Translations under genes and position numbers: made by a program
Notes under the pieces: model-generated
The model's database searches: none
What the model was told of the DNA's origin: nothing
What the model saw: only the letters and a program-made list of their open reading frames with translations
Part shown: piece by piece, positions 8,339 to 16,878 of the stretch
How positions within the stretch are numbered: position 1 is the first letter of the stretch
Layout: each line of letters begins with the position of its first letter
Source of the DNA: Cytophagaceae bacterium
Lineage (GTDB): Bacteria > Bacteroidota > Bacteroidia > Flavobacteriales > Flavobacteriaceae
Direction of reading: 5' to 3'
Length of the DNA stretch: 64,000 nt
Assembly (NCBI GenBank): GCA_002710685.1
Contig: PALD01000064.1
Coordinates: 1 to 64,000 of the forward strand

Positions 8339-9316
8339 TTGCAGCACCATTTTAGTAGGTTTTTAATACTTGCCTCTTGTCTGGCCGTTGTTTTTTTCGC
8401 TTCGTGCGAAAAAGCTAAAAGCATCCCTGATGAGATCTTGAAGATACCCGTGGATGTCAAGGTGCAGCGATTTGACCAGCGCTTTGCTGATGCCACTGCA
8501 GATAGTTTGCCACGCTTGATGCGGCAATTTCCATACTTGTTCCCGGGGCAGTATGACCGGCAATTTTGGGAAGATAGGCTTGTGGACACCTTGCAGCTCC
8601 GGCTCAATGAAGAGGTTGCTGAGGCTTTTCCGGATTTTGAGGCTGAAGCCCAGGACCTGGAACTTCTTTTTAAACATATAAAATACTATTATCCCAAATA
8701 TGAGGTGCCCACGATCGTGACCGTGACCTCGTTTGTGGACTACAAGAACCGGGTAATCTTAAACGACAGCCTTTTGTTGATATCACTGGATGTCTACCTT
8801 GGTGCGGACCATGAATTTTACAACGGCATCCAGAAATATTTCTCGCAGAATTTTCGCCCTGAGCAAATAGATGTTGATGTGGCCAGCGCTTTTGCAAAAA
8901 GAAAACTGGGACCGCCCAGCGGCCGTCAATTTATTGATGAAATGATTCATCAGGGCAAACGACTATACCTTATGGAGGCTTTGCTTCCGCTTAAAGCGAA
9001 AAATGAACTCATGGGATATAGCACAGAGCAACTGGAATGGGCAGAGAAAAATGAAGTGAACATCTGGACGTATTTTGTGGAGAATGAAATCCTCTTTGAT
9101 ACTGACCCAAAACTATTGCAACGCTTTATGAATCCCGCGCCTTTTTCAAAATTCTATATGGAATTTGACAATGAGACCCCGCCACGGTTGGGACGCTACA
9201 TTGGGTGGCAGATCGTGAGGTCATATATGGAGAAGAACAACATCCCCCTGCAGATGTTAGCCTCAAAATCCAGTGACGAAATATTTAAAAACGCAGGCTA
9301 TAAACCTAAAAAATAA
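8339..9316 (+). CDS. gldB: Gliding motility lipoprotein GldB
   Basis: The 325-residue lipoprotein has a signal peptide and lipobox (FFASC, lipidated Cys23), so it is membrane-anchored on the periplasmic side. The body matches GldB, with VQRFDQRF near the mature N-terminus and GRYIGWQIVRSYM near the C-terminus. GldB is needed for gliding and for the function of the associated type IX secretion machinery in Flavobacterium. The start is TTG at 8339; an in-frame TAA lies only seven bases upstream, so no longer reading is possible. Its TAA overlaps the gldC ATG by one base, so the two are co-translated. Confidence 0.93.
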   Translation: MQHHFSRFLILASCLAVVFFASCEKAKSIPDEILKIPVDVKVQRFDQRFADATADSLPRLMRQFPYLFPGQYDRQFWEDRLVDTLQLRLNEEVAEAFPDFEAEAQDLELLFKHIKYYYPKYEVPTIVTVTSFVDYKNRVILNDSLLLISLDVYLGADHEFYNGIQKYFSQNFRPEQIDVDVASAFAKRKLGPPSGRQFIDEMIHQGKRLYLMEALLPLKAKNELMGYSTEQLEWAEKNEVNIWTYFVENEILFDTDPKLLQRFMNPAPFSKFYMEFDNETPPRLGRYIGWQIVRSYMEKNNIPLQMLASKSSDEIFKNAGYKPKK

Positions 9317-9654
9317 TGGCAGAAAATCTAAAAACAAAAATCACCCTAAACGTGGAGCTTGACGAAAACCGTGTCCCGGAAGAAATCAGTTGGTCAGCGC
9401 CAGACGGTGGGGTAAAAAACGAACCCGCAAAGGCAATTTTACTTTCTTTATGGGATTCAAACAAGCAGGAGACCGCACGTATTGACCTGTGGACAAAGGA
9501 TATGCCGGTTGATGAAATGCAGGTATTTTTTCATCAGGTTTTAGTGGGGATGACACAATCTTTTCACCGTGCGACAAACGATGATAAAATGACCGCGACC
9601 ATGCAGGATTTCTGCGATTATTTTGCTGAAAAACTGGAGCTTAAAGAGAGGTAA
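9316..9654 (+). CDS. gldC: Gliding motility protein GldC
   Basis: The 112-residue soluble protein follows gldB with a one-base overlap (TAATG). It begins with a beta-rich stretch (KTKITLNVELDENRVPEEI) and contains the conserved WSAPDGG and QETARIDLWTKDMPVDEM segments of GldC. GldC supports but is not essential for gliding in Flavobacterium johnsoniae; its molecular role is unclear. There is no signal peptide, so it should be cytoplasmic. A strong terminator follows. Confidence 0.92.
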   Translation: MAENLKTKITLNVELDENRVPEEISWSAPDGGVKNEPAKAILLSLWDSNKQETARIDLWTKDMPVDEMQVFFHQVLVGMTQSFHRATNDDKMTATMQDFCDYFAEKLELKER

Positions 9655-9662
9655 TTGCATTT

Positions 9663-9703
9663 AAACCTCACAGTTTTTCAAAACCTGTGAGGTTTGTATT
9701 TTT
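9663..9703 (+). terminator. Rho-independent terminator after gldC
   Basis: AAACCTCACAG (9663-9673) pairs perfectly with CTGTGAGGTTT (9685-9695), followed by GTATTTTT. Confidence 0.85.
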
Positions 9704-9707
9704 AAAT

Positions 9708-9724
9708 TTTGGCTTAAAGCCAAA
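9708..9724. repeat. Short palindrome, GGC-arm variant
   Basis: TTTGGCTTAAAGCCAAA lies between the gldC terminator and the end of the trp operon. It is identical to the copies at 4683 and 43750. Confidence 0.75.
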
Positions 9725-9745
9725 ATATTATAGTTGTTATTCTTG

Positions 9746-9800
9746 ACTCTTTCCCCAATTAAAGGAAGGTGGTTTCTACTAAAGCAAAAAGCGGAAGGGC
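9746..9800. repeat. Partial copy of the trp-operon multi-hairpin repeat
   Basis: This corresponds to one end of the longer repeats at 10616 and 12644 (ACTC-TTCC-C...GGAAGGTGG...CGGAAGGG). It ends three bases before the trpA stop codon, i.e. immediately downstream of trpA in the transcript. Confidence 0.7.
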
Positions 9801-9803
9801 TGC

Positions 9804-10574
9804 TTACTTTCTTATCTTCTTCACAAACCCATCAATATTACCGGTACCTTCTTCGGTCAAATGTTTTATAAAAGCAGAGCCTATGATAGCTCCTTTTGCC
9901 TTAGAAGTTGCTTGATTAAAGGTTTCTTCATCCTTGATCCCAAAACCTACGATTTGTGGATTTTTAAGATTCAAACTGCCGATGCGCTCAAAATAGTTGA
10001 GCTGCTCTTCGCCAAAACCTGAGGTTCTACCAGTAGTACTGGCGCTACTTACCATATAGATAAATCCGTTTGAAGCGGCGTCGATTTGCTTGATTCGCGC
10101 GTCGCTGGTCTGTGGGGTGATAAGAAAAACGTTCACCAGATTGTGCTGCTCAAAAATTGCTTTGTAATGCTCCTCATATTCCGCAAGTGGAAGGTCTGGC
10201 AGAATCAATCCATCGATACCGATTTCCTCACATTTTGCGCAAAAAGCTTCCACGCCATATTGCAGCACCGGATTAAAATAACCCATGATTATCAACGGAA
10301 TTTCAACCGATTTGCGAATGTCCTTGATTTGATCAAACAGCTTCGCCGTAGTCATCCCGTTTTTGAGAGCAGCCGTAGAACTTGCTTGAATGGTAGGTCC
10401 ATCAGCAAGTGGGTCACTAAATGGCAATCCTATTTCAATCATATCCACACCGCTTTTTTCAAGCGATTCAATGATAGCAACGGTGTCGTCAAGCTTGGGG
10501 TAACCCGCTGTAAAATATATCGAAAGGAGTTTTTTGTCTTCCTGTAATTTGCTTTGAATTCTGTTCATATTCAT
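9804..10574 (-). CDS. trpA: Tryptophan synthase alpha subunit
   Basis: The 256-residue TIM-barrel protein cleaves indole-3-glycerol phosphate to indole, which is channelled to TrpB. The family signatures IEIGLPFSDPLADGP (with catalytic Glu near residue 47) and GFGIKDEETF are present, and LPDLPLAEY carries the second catalytic acid. Length is normal. It is last in the operon, 170 bases after trpB, and the gap is filled mostly by a multi-hairpin repeat. ATGs occur at 10574 and 10568. Confidence 0.97.
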   Translation of the reverse strand: MNMNRIQSKLQEDKKLLSIYFTAGYPKLDDTVAIIESLEKSGVDMIEIGLPFSDPLADGPTIQASSTAALKNGMTTAKLFDQIKDIRKSVEIPLIIMGYFNPVLQYGVEAFCAKCEEIGIDGLILPDLPLAEYEEHYKAIFEQHNLVNVFLITPQTSDARIKQIDAASNGFIYMVSSASTTGRTSGFGEEQLNYFERIGSLNLKNPQIVGFGIKDEETFNQATSKAKGAIIGSAFIKHLTEEGTGNIDGFVKKIRK

Positions 10575-10615
10575 GTATTGGGCTTCCGCGAAAGCGGAAT
10601 TTTAAAATTATATTG

Positions 10616-10742
10616 ACTCCTTCCCTTGATTAAGGGAAGGTGGTTTTCGCAAAAGCGAAAAGCGGAAGGGTTTCTATATCAAGTAAAACCACCCCGTCCC
10701 GATTTAAAAATCGGGCCACCCCTCCTTGTTTAAGGAGGGGAG
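10616..10742. repeat. Multi-hairpin dispersed repeat, copy A (trpB-trpA gap)
   Basis: This 127-bp element shares its framework with the copy at 12644. It contains at least four inverted repeats: CCTTCCCTT/AAGGGAAGG, TTTTCGC/GCGAAAA, CCCGATTT/AAATCGGG and CCCCTCCTT/AAGGAGGGG. It ends two bases before the trpB stop codon, so in the transcript it begins just after that stop. Stem sequences differ between copies while pairing is kept. Confidence 0.85.
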
Positions 10743-10744
10743 TA

Positions 10745-11929
10745 TTAAGCCAAATCAAAGTACTTTATATACGTGTTTAAATCTTTATCCCCACGACCAC
10801 TTAAATTCACTACCACAACATCATCTTTTTTGAACTTGCGGTCTTCAAAAATCGCTAAAGCGTGCGAACTCTCGATTGCCGGAATGATACCTTCTAATTC
10901 GCATAATTGCAGTCCGGCCTTCATCGCGTCGTCATCAGTGATTGAGATAAATTCACCGCGCCCACTACGGAACAAATGCGCATGCATCGGCCCAACGCCG
11001 GGATAATCCAGCCCTGCAGAAATAGAATACGGTTCAGTGATTTGACCGTCATCTGTTTGCATCAATAAGGTTTTGCTTCCGTGAATAATTCCTTCACGAC
11101 CCAGAGCCGAAGTCGCCGCGCTCTCACCAGTGTCAATACCTTTACCAGCCGCTTCAACCGCGATGATGCCTACTTTTTCATCATTTAAATAATGAAAAAA
11201 CGCACCAGCCGCATTACTACCGCCGCCTACACAAGCCACGACATAATCAGGCGAATCACGACCTTCTTTTTCTTGCAGTTGAAGTTTAATTTCTTGCGAG
11301 ATCACACTTTGAAAACGCGCCACCATATCAGGATAAGGATGCGGTCCCACCACACTACCGATGATGTAATGTGTGTCCGTAGGATTGTTGATCCAGTCGC
11401 GAATGGCCTCGTTTGTTGCGTCTTTTAAGGTTTTACTTCCCGAAGTTGCGGGAATCACAGTCGCGCCCAGCATTTTCATACGGGCAACATTAGGCGCCTG
11501 GCGAGCTATGTCAATTTCGCCCATGTAAACGATACATTCCAAGCCCATTAAAGCGCATACTGTAGCCGTCGCCACGCCATGCTGACCAGCACCGGTTTCG
11601 GCGATGATGCGTTTTTTGCCCAACTTCTGCGCCATCAAGATCTGCCCAATGGTATTGTTCACTTTATGCGCGCCGGTGTGACATAGGTCCTCACGTTTTA
11701 GATATACTTTTATGCCATATTTCTCTGAAAATCGCTTTGCAAAATACAGCGGAGTAGGGCGTCCCACATACTCACGCAACAACTCCTGAAACTCCTTCTG
11801 AAAGTCTGTCTCCTGCATGATGCGTAGGTAATTTTGGCGCAATTCTTCCACATTGGGATAAAGCATTTCGGGGATGTACGCCCCGCCAAAATCACCATAA
11901 TATCCTTTTTCGTCTACGTTATAGTTCAT
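10745..11929 (-). CDS. trpB: Tryptophan synthase beta subunit
   Basis: The 394-residue PLP enzyme condenses indole with serine to give tryptophan. The PLP-lysine motif [14 protein letters not shown] is intact (Lys near residue 87), as are ETGAGQHG and the glycine-rich phosphate site GGGSNAAG. The C-terminus has [12 protein letters not shown]. The start overlaps the trpF stop by four bases (ATGA). It ends directly at repeat copy A. Confidence 0.98.
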   Translation of the reverse strand: MNYNVDEKGYYGDFGGAYIPEMLYPNVEELRQNYLRIMQETDFQKEFQELLREYVGRPTPLYFAKRFSEKYGIKVYLKREDLCHTGAHKVNNTIGQILMAQKLGKKRIIAETGAGQHGVATATVCALMGLECIVYMGEIDIARQAPNVARMKMLGATVIPATSGSKTLKDATNEAIRDWINNPTDTHYIIGSVVGPHPYPDMVARFQSVISQEIKLQLQEKEGRDSPDYVVACVGGGSNAAGAFFHYLNDEKVGIIAVEAAGKGIDTGESAATSALGREGIIHGSKTLLMQTDDGQITEPYSISAGLDYPGVGPMHAHLFRSGRGEFISITDDDAMKAGLQLCELEGIIPAIESSHALAIFEDRKFKKDDVVVVNLSGRGDKDLNTYIKYFDLA

Positions 11930-12561
11930 CTTAACTGTGCTATAAATTCTTCTAATTTCTCAATATTCTTCAGTCCGGGTTTATCCTCAAACTTACTGTT
12001 TACATCCAGCGCGTGGATGGGCAAATCAGTCTTTAAAATCGTCTTGACTTTTTCCACTTCTTCAAGGCCAATTCCGCCGCTTAAAATAAACGGTTTTTGC
12101 GAATTGTAATCCTTCAAAACTTCCCAGTCAAACGTATATCCGTTACCGCCTTTTTCCTTGCCTTTTGTGTCAAATAAAAATTTATCCACATGCGGCTCGT
12201 AGGCTCTTAACTGCGAGAAGTCAAATGCATCTTTAATGCTAAAAACTTTCCACACTTCGACTTCGCTCAGTGCATTTTCTATGGTATTGGCTTGCGCCAA
12301 ATGTAGCTTCATGCAATATTCTGGCGTTTCTTCGCCGTGCAGTTGGACTACGTCAAGCTGATACTTTTTAATTTTTTCAAGAACAAAATCCAGGCTGGCA
12401 TTTACAAAAACGCCTACTTTTTGGGTTAAACCCAAATCAGGAATTTTCTGCTCCTCAAAAGCCCGCGGACTTTTATCATAAAAGATAAAACCCAGATAAT
12501 CTGGCTGAAGTTTTGCCACTTCAGCGAGGTTAAGGTTCATGCCGCAGATTTTTAGCCTCAC
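11926..12561 (-). CDS. trpF: Phosphoribosylanthranilate isomerase
   Basis: The 211-residue TIM-barrel enzyme isomerises N-(5'-phosphoribosyl)anthranilate to CdRP. It has the N-terminal KICGM with catalytic Cys, QLHGEE, FLFDTKG (catalytic Asp) and LSGGIG. I choose the GTG at 12561, which gives MRLKICGMN, the normal family N-terminus. A longer reading from a TTG at 12624 would add [10 protein letters not shown], encoded by a dispersed palindromic repeat. The start codon therefore lies at the edge of that repeat. It overlaps trpB by four bases. Confidence 0.93.
   Translation of the reverse strand: MRLKICGMNLNLAEVAKLQPDYLGFIFYDKSPRAFEEQKIPDLGLTQKVGVFVNASLDFVLEKIKKYQLDVVQLHGEETPEYCMKLHLAQANTIENALSEVEVWKVFSIKDAFDFSQLRAYEPHVDKFLFDTKGKEKGGNGYTFDWEVLKDYNSQKPFILSGGIGLEEVEKVKTILKTDLPIHALDVNSKFEDKPGLKNIEKLEEFIAQLR
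12420..12436. repeat. Short palindrome, GGG-arm variant, inside trpF
   Basis: TTTGGGTTAAACCCAAA is identical to the intergenic copy at 2041 but here sits within coding sequence, so the family is tolerated in genes. Confidence 0.7.
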
Positions 12562-12587
12562 CCCAGCCCTCTCCAAAGGAGAGGGAG
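12555..12587. repeat. Palindromic repeat spanning the trpF start
   Basis: The core CCCTCTCC-AAA-GGAGAGGG (12567-12585) is a perfect 8-bp stem flanked by CACCCCAG. The CAC at 12559-12561 is the minus-strand GTG used here as the trpF start. The repeat type resembles the 'LERAGVR' elements I have seen in flavobacterial genomes; that resemblance is from memory. Confidence 0.7.
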
Positions 12588-12643
12588 TTTTAGAATCGTC
12601 TTTATTTGTTATTGAGTTCTTCAACTTTTCTTTTTCAAATTTT

Positions 12644-12767
12644 ACTCCTTCCCTTTTTGTAAGGGAAGGTGGATTCGCCAGCGGCGAAGACGGAAGGGTA
12701 ACTTTTTTAAGTTAAACCACCCCGTCTCGGTATGACCGAGACACCCCTCCTTGTTCAAGGAGGGGAG
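12644..12767. repeat. Multi-hairpin dispersed repeat, copy B (trpC-trpF gap)
   Basis: This 124-bp element is homologous to copy A at 10616. Conserved blocks include ACTCCTTCCCT, AAGGGAAGGTGG, CGGAAGGGT, AAACCACCCCGTC and CACCCCTCCTTGTT. Stem arms differ from copy A but remain self-complementary (for example TTCGCC/GGCGAA and GTCTCGG/CCGAGAC). It stops one base before the trpC stop codon. Confidence 0.85.
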
Positions 12768-12768
12768 C

Positions 12769-13548
12769 CTATAATTTTCGTATAAAATCCCTAGCGCTCG
12801 CGCCAGGATTATCTGTTTTCATGAAATTCTCACCGATTAAAAATCCTTCAAAGCCAAATTCCTTGAGCTCTTTAATGGCCTCAACATTGCTAATTCCGCT
12901 CTCGCTCACTTTCACAAATTCATCCGGGATTTGCGTTGAAAGTGCTTTGCTCGTTTCAAGACTAACCTCAAAAGTTTTCAAGTTGCGGTTGTTTACGCCC
13001 AACATATCAAGCGAAGGCATGATAGATTTTTGCAATTCTTCTGCATTATGAACTTCGAGCAAAACATCAAGTTCAAGGTTTTTTGCCGTTTCCGAAAGTC
13101 GTTTTATTTCATCGCGTGTCAATACTGCCGCAATCAATAAGATTACGTCTGCTCCGTAGGCTTTTGCTTCCAGGAGTTGGTAAGGGTCAACGATGAATTC
13201 TTTTCGCAACAGCGGAAACTTTGTGCTTGCTCTCGCGAGTAATAAATCATCTAATGAACCGCCAAAATATTTCCCGTCGGTCAATACACTCATTCCGCTT
13301 ACACCGGCCGTTTCATAGCCCGTCGCCACGTCCTGAACGCTCAACGTGTGGTTGATTACTGCTTTGCTTGGGCTGCGGCGTTTGTGTTCTGCGATGATGC
13401 CCGTTTTGCTGTCGCGTAAGGCTTGCGCCAAAGAATTTCCTGGGCGCTCAAACAGCACCGAAGCTTCCAGCTGCGACACTGGAATCAAGCTTTTACGGAG
13501 TTCAACTTCCTTGCGTTTATCTGCGACTATTTTATCTAGGATGTTCAT
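12769..13548 (-). CDS. trpC: Indole-3-glycerol phosphate synthase
   Basis: The 259-residue TIM-barrel enzyme closes the indole ring. Signatures include EHKRRSPSK (catalytic Lys and phosphate-binding region), LRKEFIVDPYQ with catalytic Lys, LLIAAVL, EVHNAEE, GVNNRNLKTFEV and SESGI. It follows trpD with a single base between genes. It is not fused to trpF, unlike in enterobacteria. Confidence 0.97.
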   Translation of the reverse strand: MNILDKIVADKRKEVELRKSLIPVSQLEASVLFERPGNSLAQALRDSKTGIIAEHKRRSPSKAVINHTLSVQDVATGYETAGVSGMSVLTDGKYFGGSLDDLLLARASTKFPLLRKEFIVDPYQLLEAKAYGADVILLIAAVLTRDEIKRLSETAKNLELDVLLEVHNAEELQKSIMPSLDMLGVNNRNLKTFEVSLETSKALSTQIPDEFVKVSESGISNVEAIKELKEFGFEGFLIGENFMKTDNPGASARDFIRKL

Positions 13549-13549
13549 C

Positions 13550-14542
13550 TTACTTACTCAATTCAATCAATTTTTTCAGGCGGGCGTGTCCTTTTCCGTT
13601 TAAAAGCGACTCTTTGGCGCGCTCAAAACCTTCTTTCGCCGTAAGGCCATCTACCGTGGCAATCGCCATCCCGGCATTTGCACACACCACATTATTTTGT
13701 GCTTCGGTGCCTTTACCGCTGATAACTTCTATAAAAATCTCAGCTGCTTTTTCTACGGTATCGCCGCCAAAAATCTGCTCTGGTTTTATTTGGCTTACGC
13801 CAAAATCTTCTGGAGCTAACATCTGCTCGCTGCTGTTGCGAATGATTTTTGTTTTCCCCGTAAGGGAAATCTCATCATAACCATCTAGCGCGTGGAGAAT
13901 GGCAAAATTCTTATCGGTTTTTTGAAAAAGGTAACCGTAAATCCTGGCAAGCTCAAGGTCAAAAACACCTACGAGTTGGTTTTTAGGAAACGCCGGATTC
14001 ACCAGCGGCCCCAACATATTGAAAAATGTTTTTACGCCTAACTCTCGACGAATGGGCCCGACGTTTTTCATCGCCGGGTGAAACAAAGGCGCGTGCAAAA
14101 TGCAAATGCCTGCTTCGTCAAGACACTTTTGTAAAAAGTGTTTATCGTTGCTGAATTTCACACCCAGACTTTCCATCACATTGCTGCTCCCAGAAACCGA
14201 AGAAACACCATAGTTACCGTGCTTGGTGATGTTAATTCTGGCGCCAGCCGCCACAAAAGACGACAGCGTAGAAATATTAAAAGTGTTCTTGCCATCGCCA
14301 CCAGTACCGCACAAATCGATGCTGTTGTACTCGCTAAAATCTACCGCAACGCAAAGGTCAAGCAAAGCCTCACGAAAACCCTCTAGCTCATCTGTGGTGA
14401 TGCTGCGCATCATGTACACGGTGAGAAAGGCAGAAATCTGACTTTGATTGTATTTTCCTTCTGAAATATTGACCAAAACCTCGCGCGCTTCTGTTTTAGA
14501 AAGCTGCTCGTGATTGATTAGTCTATTTAAAATTTGTTTCAT
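13550..14542 (-). CDS. trpD: Anthranilate phosphoribosyltransferase
   Basis: The 330-residue enzyme transfers phosphoribose from PRPP to anthranilate. The glycine-rich CGTGGDGKNTFNIST loop (about residue 79) and KHGNYGVSS bind PRPP and substrate. Family length is normal and it is not fused to the glutamine amidotransferase. An ATG at 14542 is preceded by a 110-base gap holding a palindromic repeat. Confidence 0.97.
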   Translation of the reverse strand: MKQILNRLINHEQLSKTEAREVLVNISEGKYNQSQISAFLTVYMMRSITTDELEGFREALLDLCVAVDFSEYNSIDLCGTGGDGKNTFNISTLSSFVAAGARINITKHGNYGVSSVSGSSNVMESLGVKFSNDKHFLQKCLDEAGICILHAPLFHPAMKNVGPIRRELGVKTFFNMLGPLVNPAFPKNQLVGVFDLELARIYGYLFQKTDKNFAILHALDGYDEISLTGKTKIIRNSSEQMLAPEDFGVSQIKPEQIFGGDTVEKAAEIFIEVISGKGTEAQNNVVCANAGMAIATVDGLTAKEGFERAKESLLNGKGHARLKKLIELSK

Positions 14543-14545
14543 ATG

Positions 14546-14574
14546 CCCCCTCTAACTCCCCCTAAAAGGGGAGG
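14546..14574. repeat. Palindromic repeat in the trpG-trpD gap
   Basis: CTCCCC (14556-14561) pairs with GGGGAG (14568-14573), and a CCCCCTCTAA flank precedes it. It is a further type of GC-rich hairpin at a trp gene junction. Confidence 0.6.
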
Positions 14575-14652
14575 ATTAGCTATTTTGTTTTAACAGAAGT
14601 CTTATGTCTTAAGTCCTTTGTTGTCTATTTTCTTTAATCTCTTTTCTAACTT

Positions 14653-15282
14653 CTAACTTTCCACCCAGTTTTTTATCATCTTCTTTCCTTCTGGAGTCAG
14701 CACACTTTCAGGGTGAAATTGCACACCGCGCACGTCGTAATCTTTATGGCGCACGGCCATGATTTGACCTAGTTCGTCAACGGCAGTAATTTCAAGCGCT
14801 TCTGGGAAATCACTTTCATTGATTACCCAACTGTGGTAGCGGCCTATTTCAAAATCTTTAGCGATGTCTTTAAATAGGATTTCGTTGTCAACGGTCTGCG
14901 TAGCTTTCGTGGCAACGCCGTGAAAAACTTTATCCAGATTGGTTAGGCTTCCGCCAAAAACCTCACCGATGGCCTGCTGCCCCAGACAAACGCCAAAAAT
15001 ACTTTTTGTTGCTGCATATTCCTTAATTATAGGCTTTAATAAACCCGCCTCATCCGGAATTCCTGGGCCAGGAGAGAGGAGTATCTTATCATAATCCTTC
15101 ACCTCGTCAAGGGTGAGTTGGTCATTGCGTTTTACAATGACTTCGCAATCTAGTTCCTCGAGATAGTGCACGAGGTTGTAAACAAAACTGTCGTAATTAT
15201 CGATTACAAGAATTTTTGGCCCCCTCCCAGACCCTCCCCCAGAGGTGGAGGGATTTTGATTTTCAATACCTGTGTTGCTCAT
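14653..15282 (-). CDS. trpG: Anthranilate synthase glutamine amidotransferase subunit
   Basis: The 209-residue class I amidotransferase supplies ammonia to TrpE. It has ILVIDNYDSFVYNL at its true domain start, LLSPGPGIPDE, the nucleophile GVCLGQQAIGE and the His/Glu end VQFHPESVLTPEG. Before the domain there is an unusual ~20-residue leader containing PSTSGGGSGRG, encoded by a C/G-rich palindromic repeat. The start is uncertain: ATG at 15282 is preferred over TTG at 15306. It lies 27 bases after trpE. Confidence 0.93.
   Translation of the reverse strand: MSNTGIENQNPSTSGGGSGRGPKILVIDNYDSFVYNLVHYLEELDCEVIVKRNDQLTLDEVKDYDKILLSPGPGIPDEAGLLKPIIKEYAATKSIFGVCLGQQAIGEVFGGSLTNLDKVFHGVATKATQTVDNEILFKDIAKDFEIGRYHSWVINESDFPEALEITAVDELGQIMAVRHKDYDVRGVQFHPESVLTPEGKKMIKNWVES
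15220..15252. repeat. Repeat encoding the trpG N-terminal extension
   Basis: The stretch contains CCCTCCCAG and ACCCTCCCCC with an opposing GGTGGAGGG. In the coding sense it is read as a Gly/Ser-rich peptide. It looks like another member of the junction repeats in this operon. Confidence 0.5.
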
Positions 15283-15309
15283 TTCTAAATTCTTTCCGTT
15301 TTTCAAGGG

Positions 15310-16707
15310 CTATATTTCTTCTGCAAGTTCAAGCGCTTTTGTGAGGGCGCCAAGTTTGTTATACACTTCTTGTAGTTCGTTTTCAGGGACGCTGTCGCTC
15401 ACGATTCCGGCGCCAGCCTGATAATGCAATTGGTGATTTTTGCTCAAAAATGAGCGAATGATAATCGCATGGTTAAAATTCCCGCTGAAATCCATAAACC
15501 CTATTGCGCCGCCATAAAATGTACGGTTTGACGGTTCATATTTTTCAAGCAATTGCATCGCCATATGCTTAGGCGCGCCGCTCAATGTTCCTGCCGGGAA
15601 GGTATCTGCCACCACTTGCATGGTAGAAGTTTCGGGGTCTTTTTGCCCGGTAACTTTGCTCACAAGGTGAATTACGTGCGAGAAGAATTGCACTTCGCGA
15701 TAGGTTTCAACCTTTACATCGCTACCATTGCGGCTTAAATCGTTGCGCGCGAGGTCAACCAGCATCACGTGCTCACTATTTTCTTTAGAATCCTCGCTAA
15801 GTTTTTTTGCGAGTTCGGCATCTTTTTCATCGCTACCGGTTCTTTTAAAAGTACCAGCGATGGGGTGAATCTCTGCTTTGCCCTCCTTAACGATAAGTTG
15901 CGCTTCTGGCGAACTACCGAAAATCTTGAAATTTCCATAATCAAAGAAGAACAGATACGGTGAAGGATTCACGCTACGCAGGGCACGATACACGTTAAAT
16001 TCGTCGCCTTTAAACGCTTGAGAAAAACGCTTAGAAGGCACAATTTGAAACACGTCTCCACGCTGACAATGCTTCTTACAGGTTTTAACCAGTTCCTTAT
16101 AATCTGCATCGCTCATGTTTGAAACAGGTTCTGCTTCGCGCGAAAAGGAGTACTCAGCAAAACTTTTGATTTTCAGTTGTTGCTCTATTTGTGCAATGTT
16201 GTCGCTACCATCAACCGAATGGCAAAAAATGTACGCCTCATTATTAAAATGATTGATGGCGATGATATTTTGATAAACCGCATAATACATATCTGGAATG
16301 TCGAGGTCACCGTCTTTTTTGGCAATAGCCACATCTTCAAAATAGCGCACGGCGTCGTAACTCATGTAGCCAAAAAGCCCATTATTTATGAACTTATAAT
16401 CACTGGCTTCTGTTTGAAACGCTTTGGCGAAAGCCTCAAGAATCTCAACAACATCCGTATCCTGATCAATAGCAGTTGTGGTTACTCTACCATCAGGAAA
16501 CTTCTGTATGACCTGCTCATTTTTCACCTCGATTGATGCGATGGGATTAGAGCAGATGTAGCTAAAGCTGTTATCGTTTGCGTGATAATCGCTACTCTCC
16601 AGCAGTAGGCTGTTGGGGTAATGGTCGCGTAGCCTAAGGTAGACAGACACTGGCGTGATGGTGTCTGCGAGCAGCTTTTTGCTTTTGGTCTGTAAGATGT
16701 ATTTCAT
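15310..16707 (-). CDS. trpE: Anthranilate synthase component I
   Basis: The 465-residue chorismate-utilising enzyme makes anthranilate with TrpG. Motifs: LLLESSDYH in the N-terminal tryptophan-binding region, NPSPYLFFFDYG, IAGTFKRTG, MLVDLARNDL, TFPAGTLSGAPK, FYGGAIGF and QAGAGIVSDS. The ATG at 16707 (MKYILQT) is preferred. A longer in-frame ATG at 16758 would translate the palindrome GCTTTCGCGAAAGC and the T-tract side of the attenuator. Expression should be controlled by the leader-peptide attenuator immediately upstream. Confidence 0.96.
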   Translation of the reverse strand: MKYILQTKSKKLLADTITPVSVYLRLRDHYPNSLLLESSDYHANDNSFSYICSNPIASIEVKNEQVIQKFPDGRVTTTAIDQDTDVVEILEAFAKAFQTEASDYKFINNGLFGYMSYDAVRYFEDVAIAKKDGDLDIPDMYYAVYQNIIAINHFNNEAYIFCHSVDGSDNIAQIEQQLKIKSFAEYSFSREAEPVSNMSDADYKELVKTCKKHCQRGDVFQIVPSKRFSQAFKGDEFNVYRALRSVNPSPYLFFFDYGNFKIFGSSPEAQLIVKEGKAEIHPIAGTFKRTGSDEKDAELAKKLSEDSKENSEHVMLVDLARNDLSRNGSDVKVETYREVQFFSHVIHLVSKVTGQKDPETSTMQVVADTFPAGTLSGAPKHMAMQLLEKYEPSNRTFYGGAIGFMDFSGNFNHAIIIRSFLSKNHQLHYQAGAGIVSDSVPENELQEVYNKLGALTKALELAEEI

Positions 16708-16756
16708 TGTCCTGGTTAACGTTTTTGTTTTGCTTTCGCGAAAGCGATAATGACAC

Positions 16757-16787
16757 AATAAAAAAGGCCAGTCGTGAGACTGGCCTT
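16757..16787 (-). terminator. trp attenuator terminator
   Basis: In the minus-strand transcript AAGGCCAGTC pairs perfectly with GACTGGCCTT across a UCAC loop, followed by a U-run. It lies between the leader peptide and trpE. An upstream segment GTCGTGAG (16821-16814) is perfectly complementary to CTCACGAC within the hairpin (16778-16771), giving a competing antiterminator. Confidence 0.9.
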
Positions 16788-16822
16788 GTGTATATGTTTA
16801 AATACATGGAGTGCTCACGACA

Positions 16823-16870
16823 TTACTGTTGCGAAGCCCACCACCAAGTATTTACTGTTGCTGTTTTCAT
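16823..16870 (-). CDS. trpL: trp operon leader peptide
   Basis: A 15-codon ORF encodes MKTATVNTWWWASQQ, with three consecutive Trp codons. It ends two bases before the antiterminator segment and 36 bases before the terminator hairpin. This is the classic arrangement for ribosome-mediated attenuation. Tryptophan starvation stalls the ribosome on the Trp codons and allows the antiterminator to form; plentiful tryptophan lets the terminator form. The peptide is too short to find by ORF length and rests on Trp content and position. Structure formation was judged by eye. Confidence 0.9.
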   Translation of the reverse strand: MKTATVNTWWWASQQ

Positions 16871-16878
16871 ATGAGTTT

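Noticed and set aside
10086-10547. 153-codon plus-strand ORF opposite trpA
   Set aside because: Shadow ORF; trpA is intact and fully conserved on the other strand.
16757-16870. T-box or TRAP-type control of trp
   Set aside because: No T-box motif or TRAP-like NAG repeats were seen, while a leader peptide with three Trp codons and competing hairpins is present.
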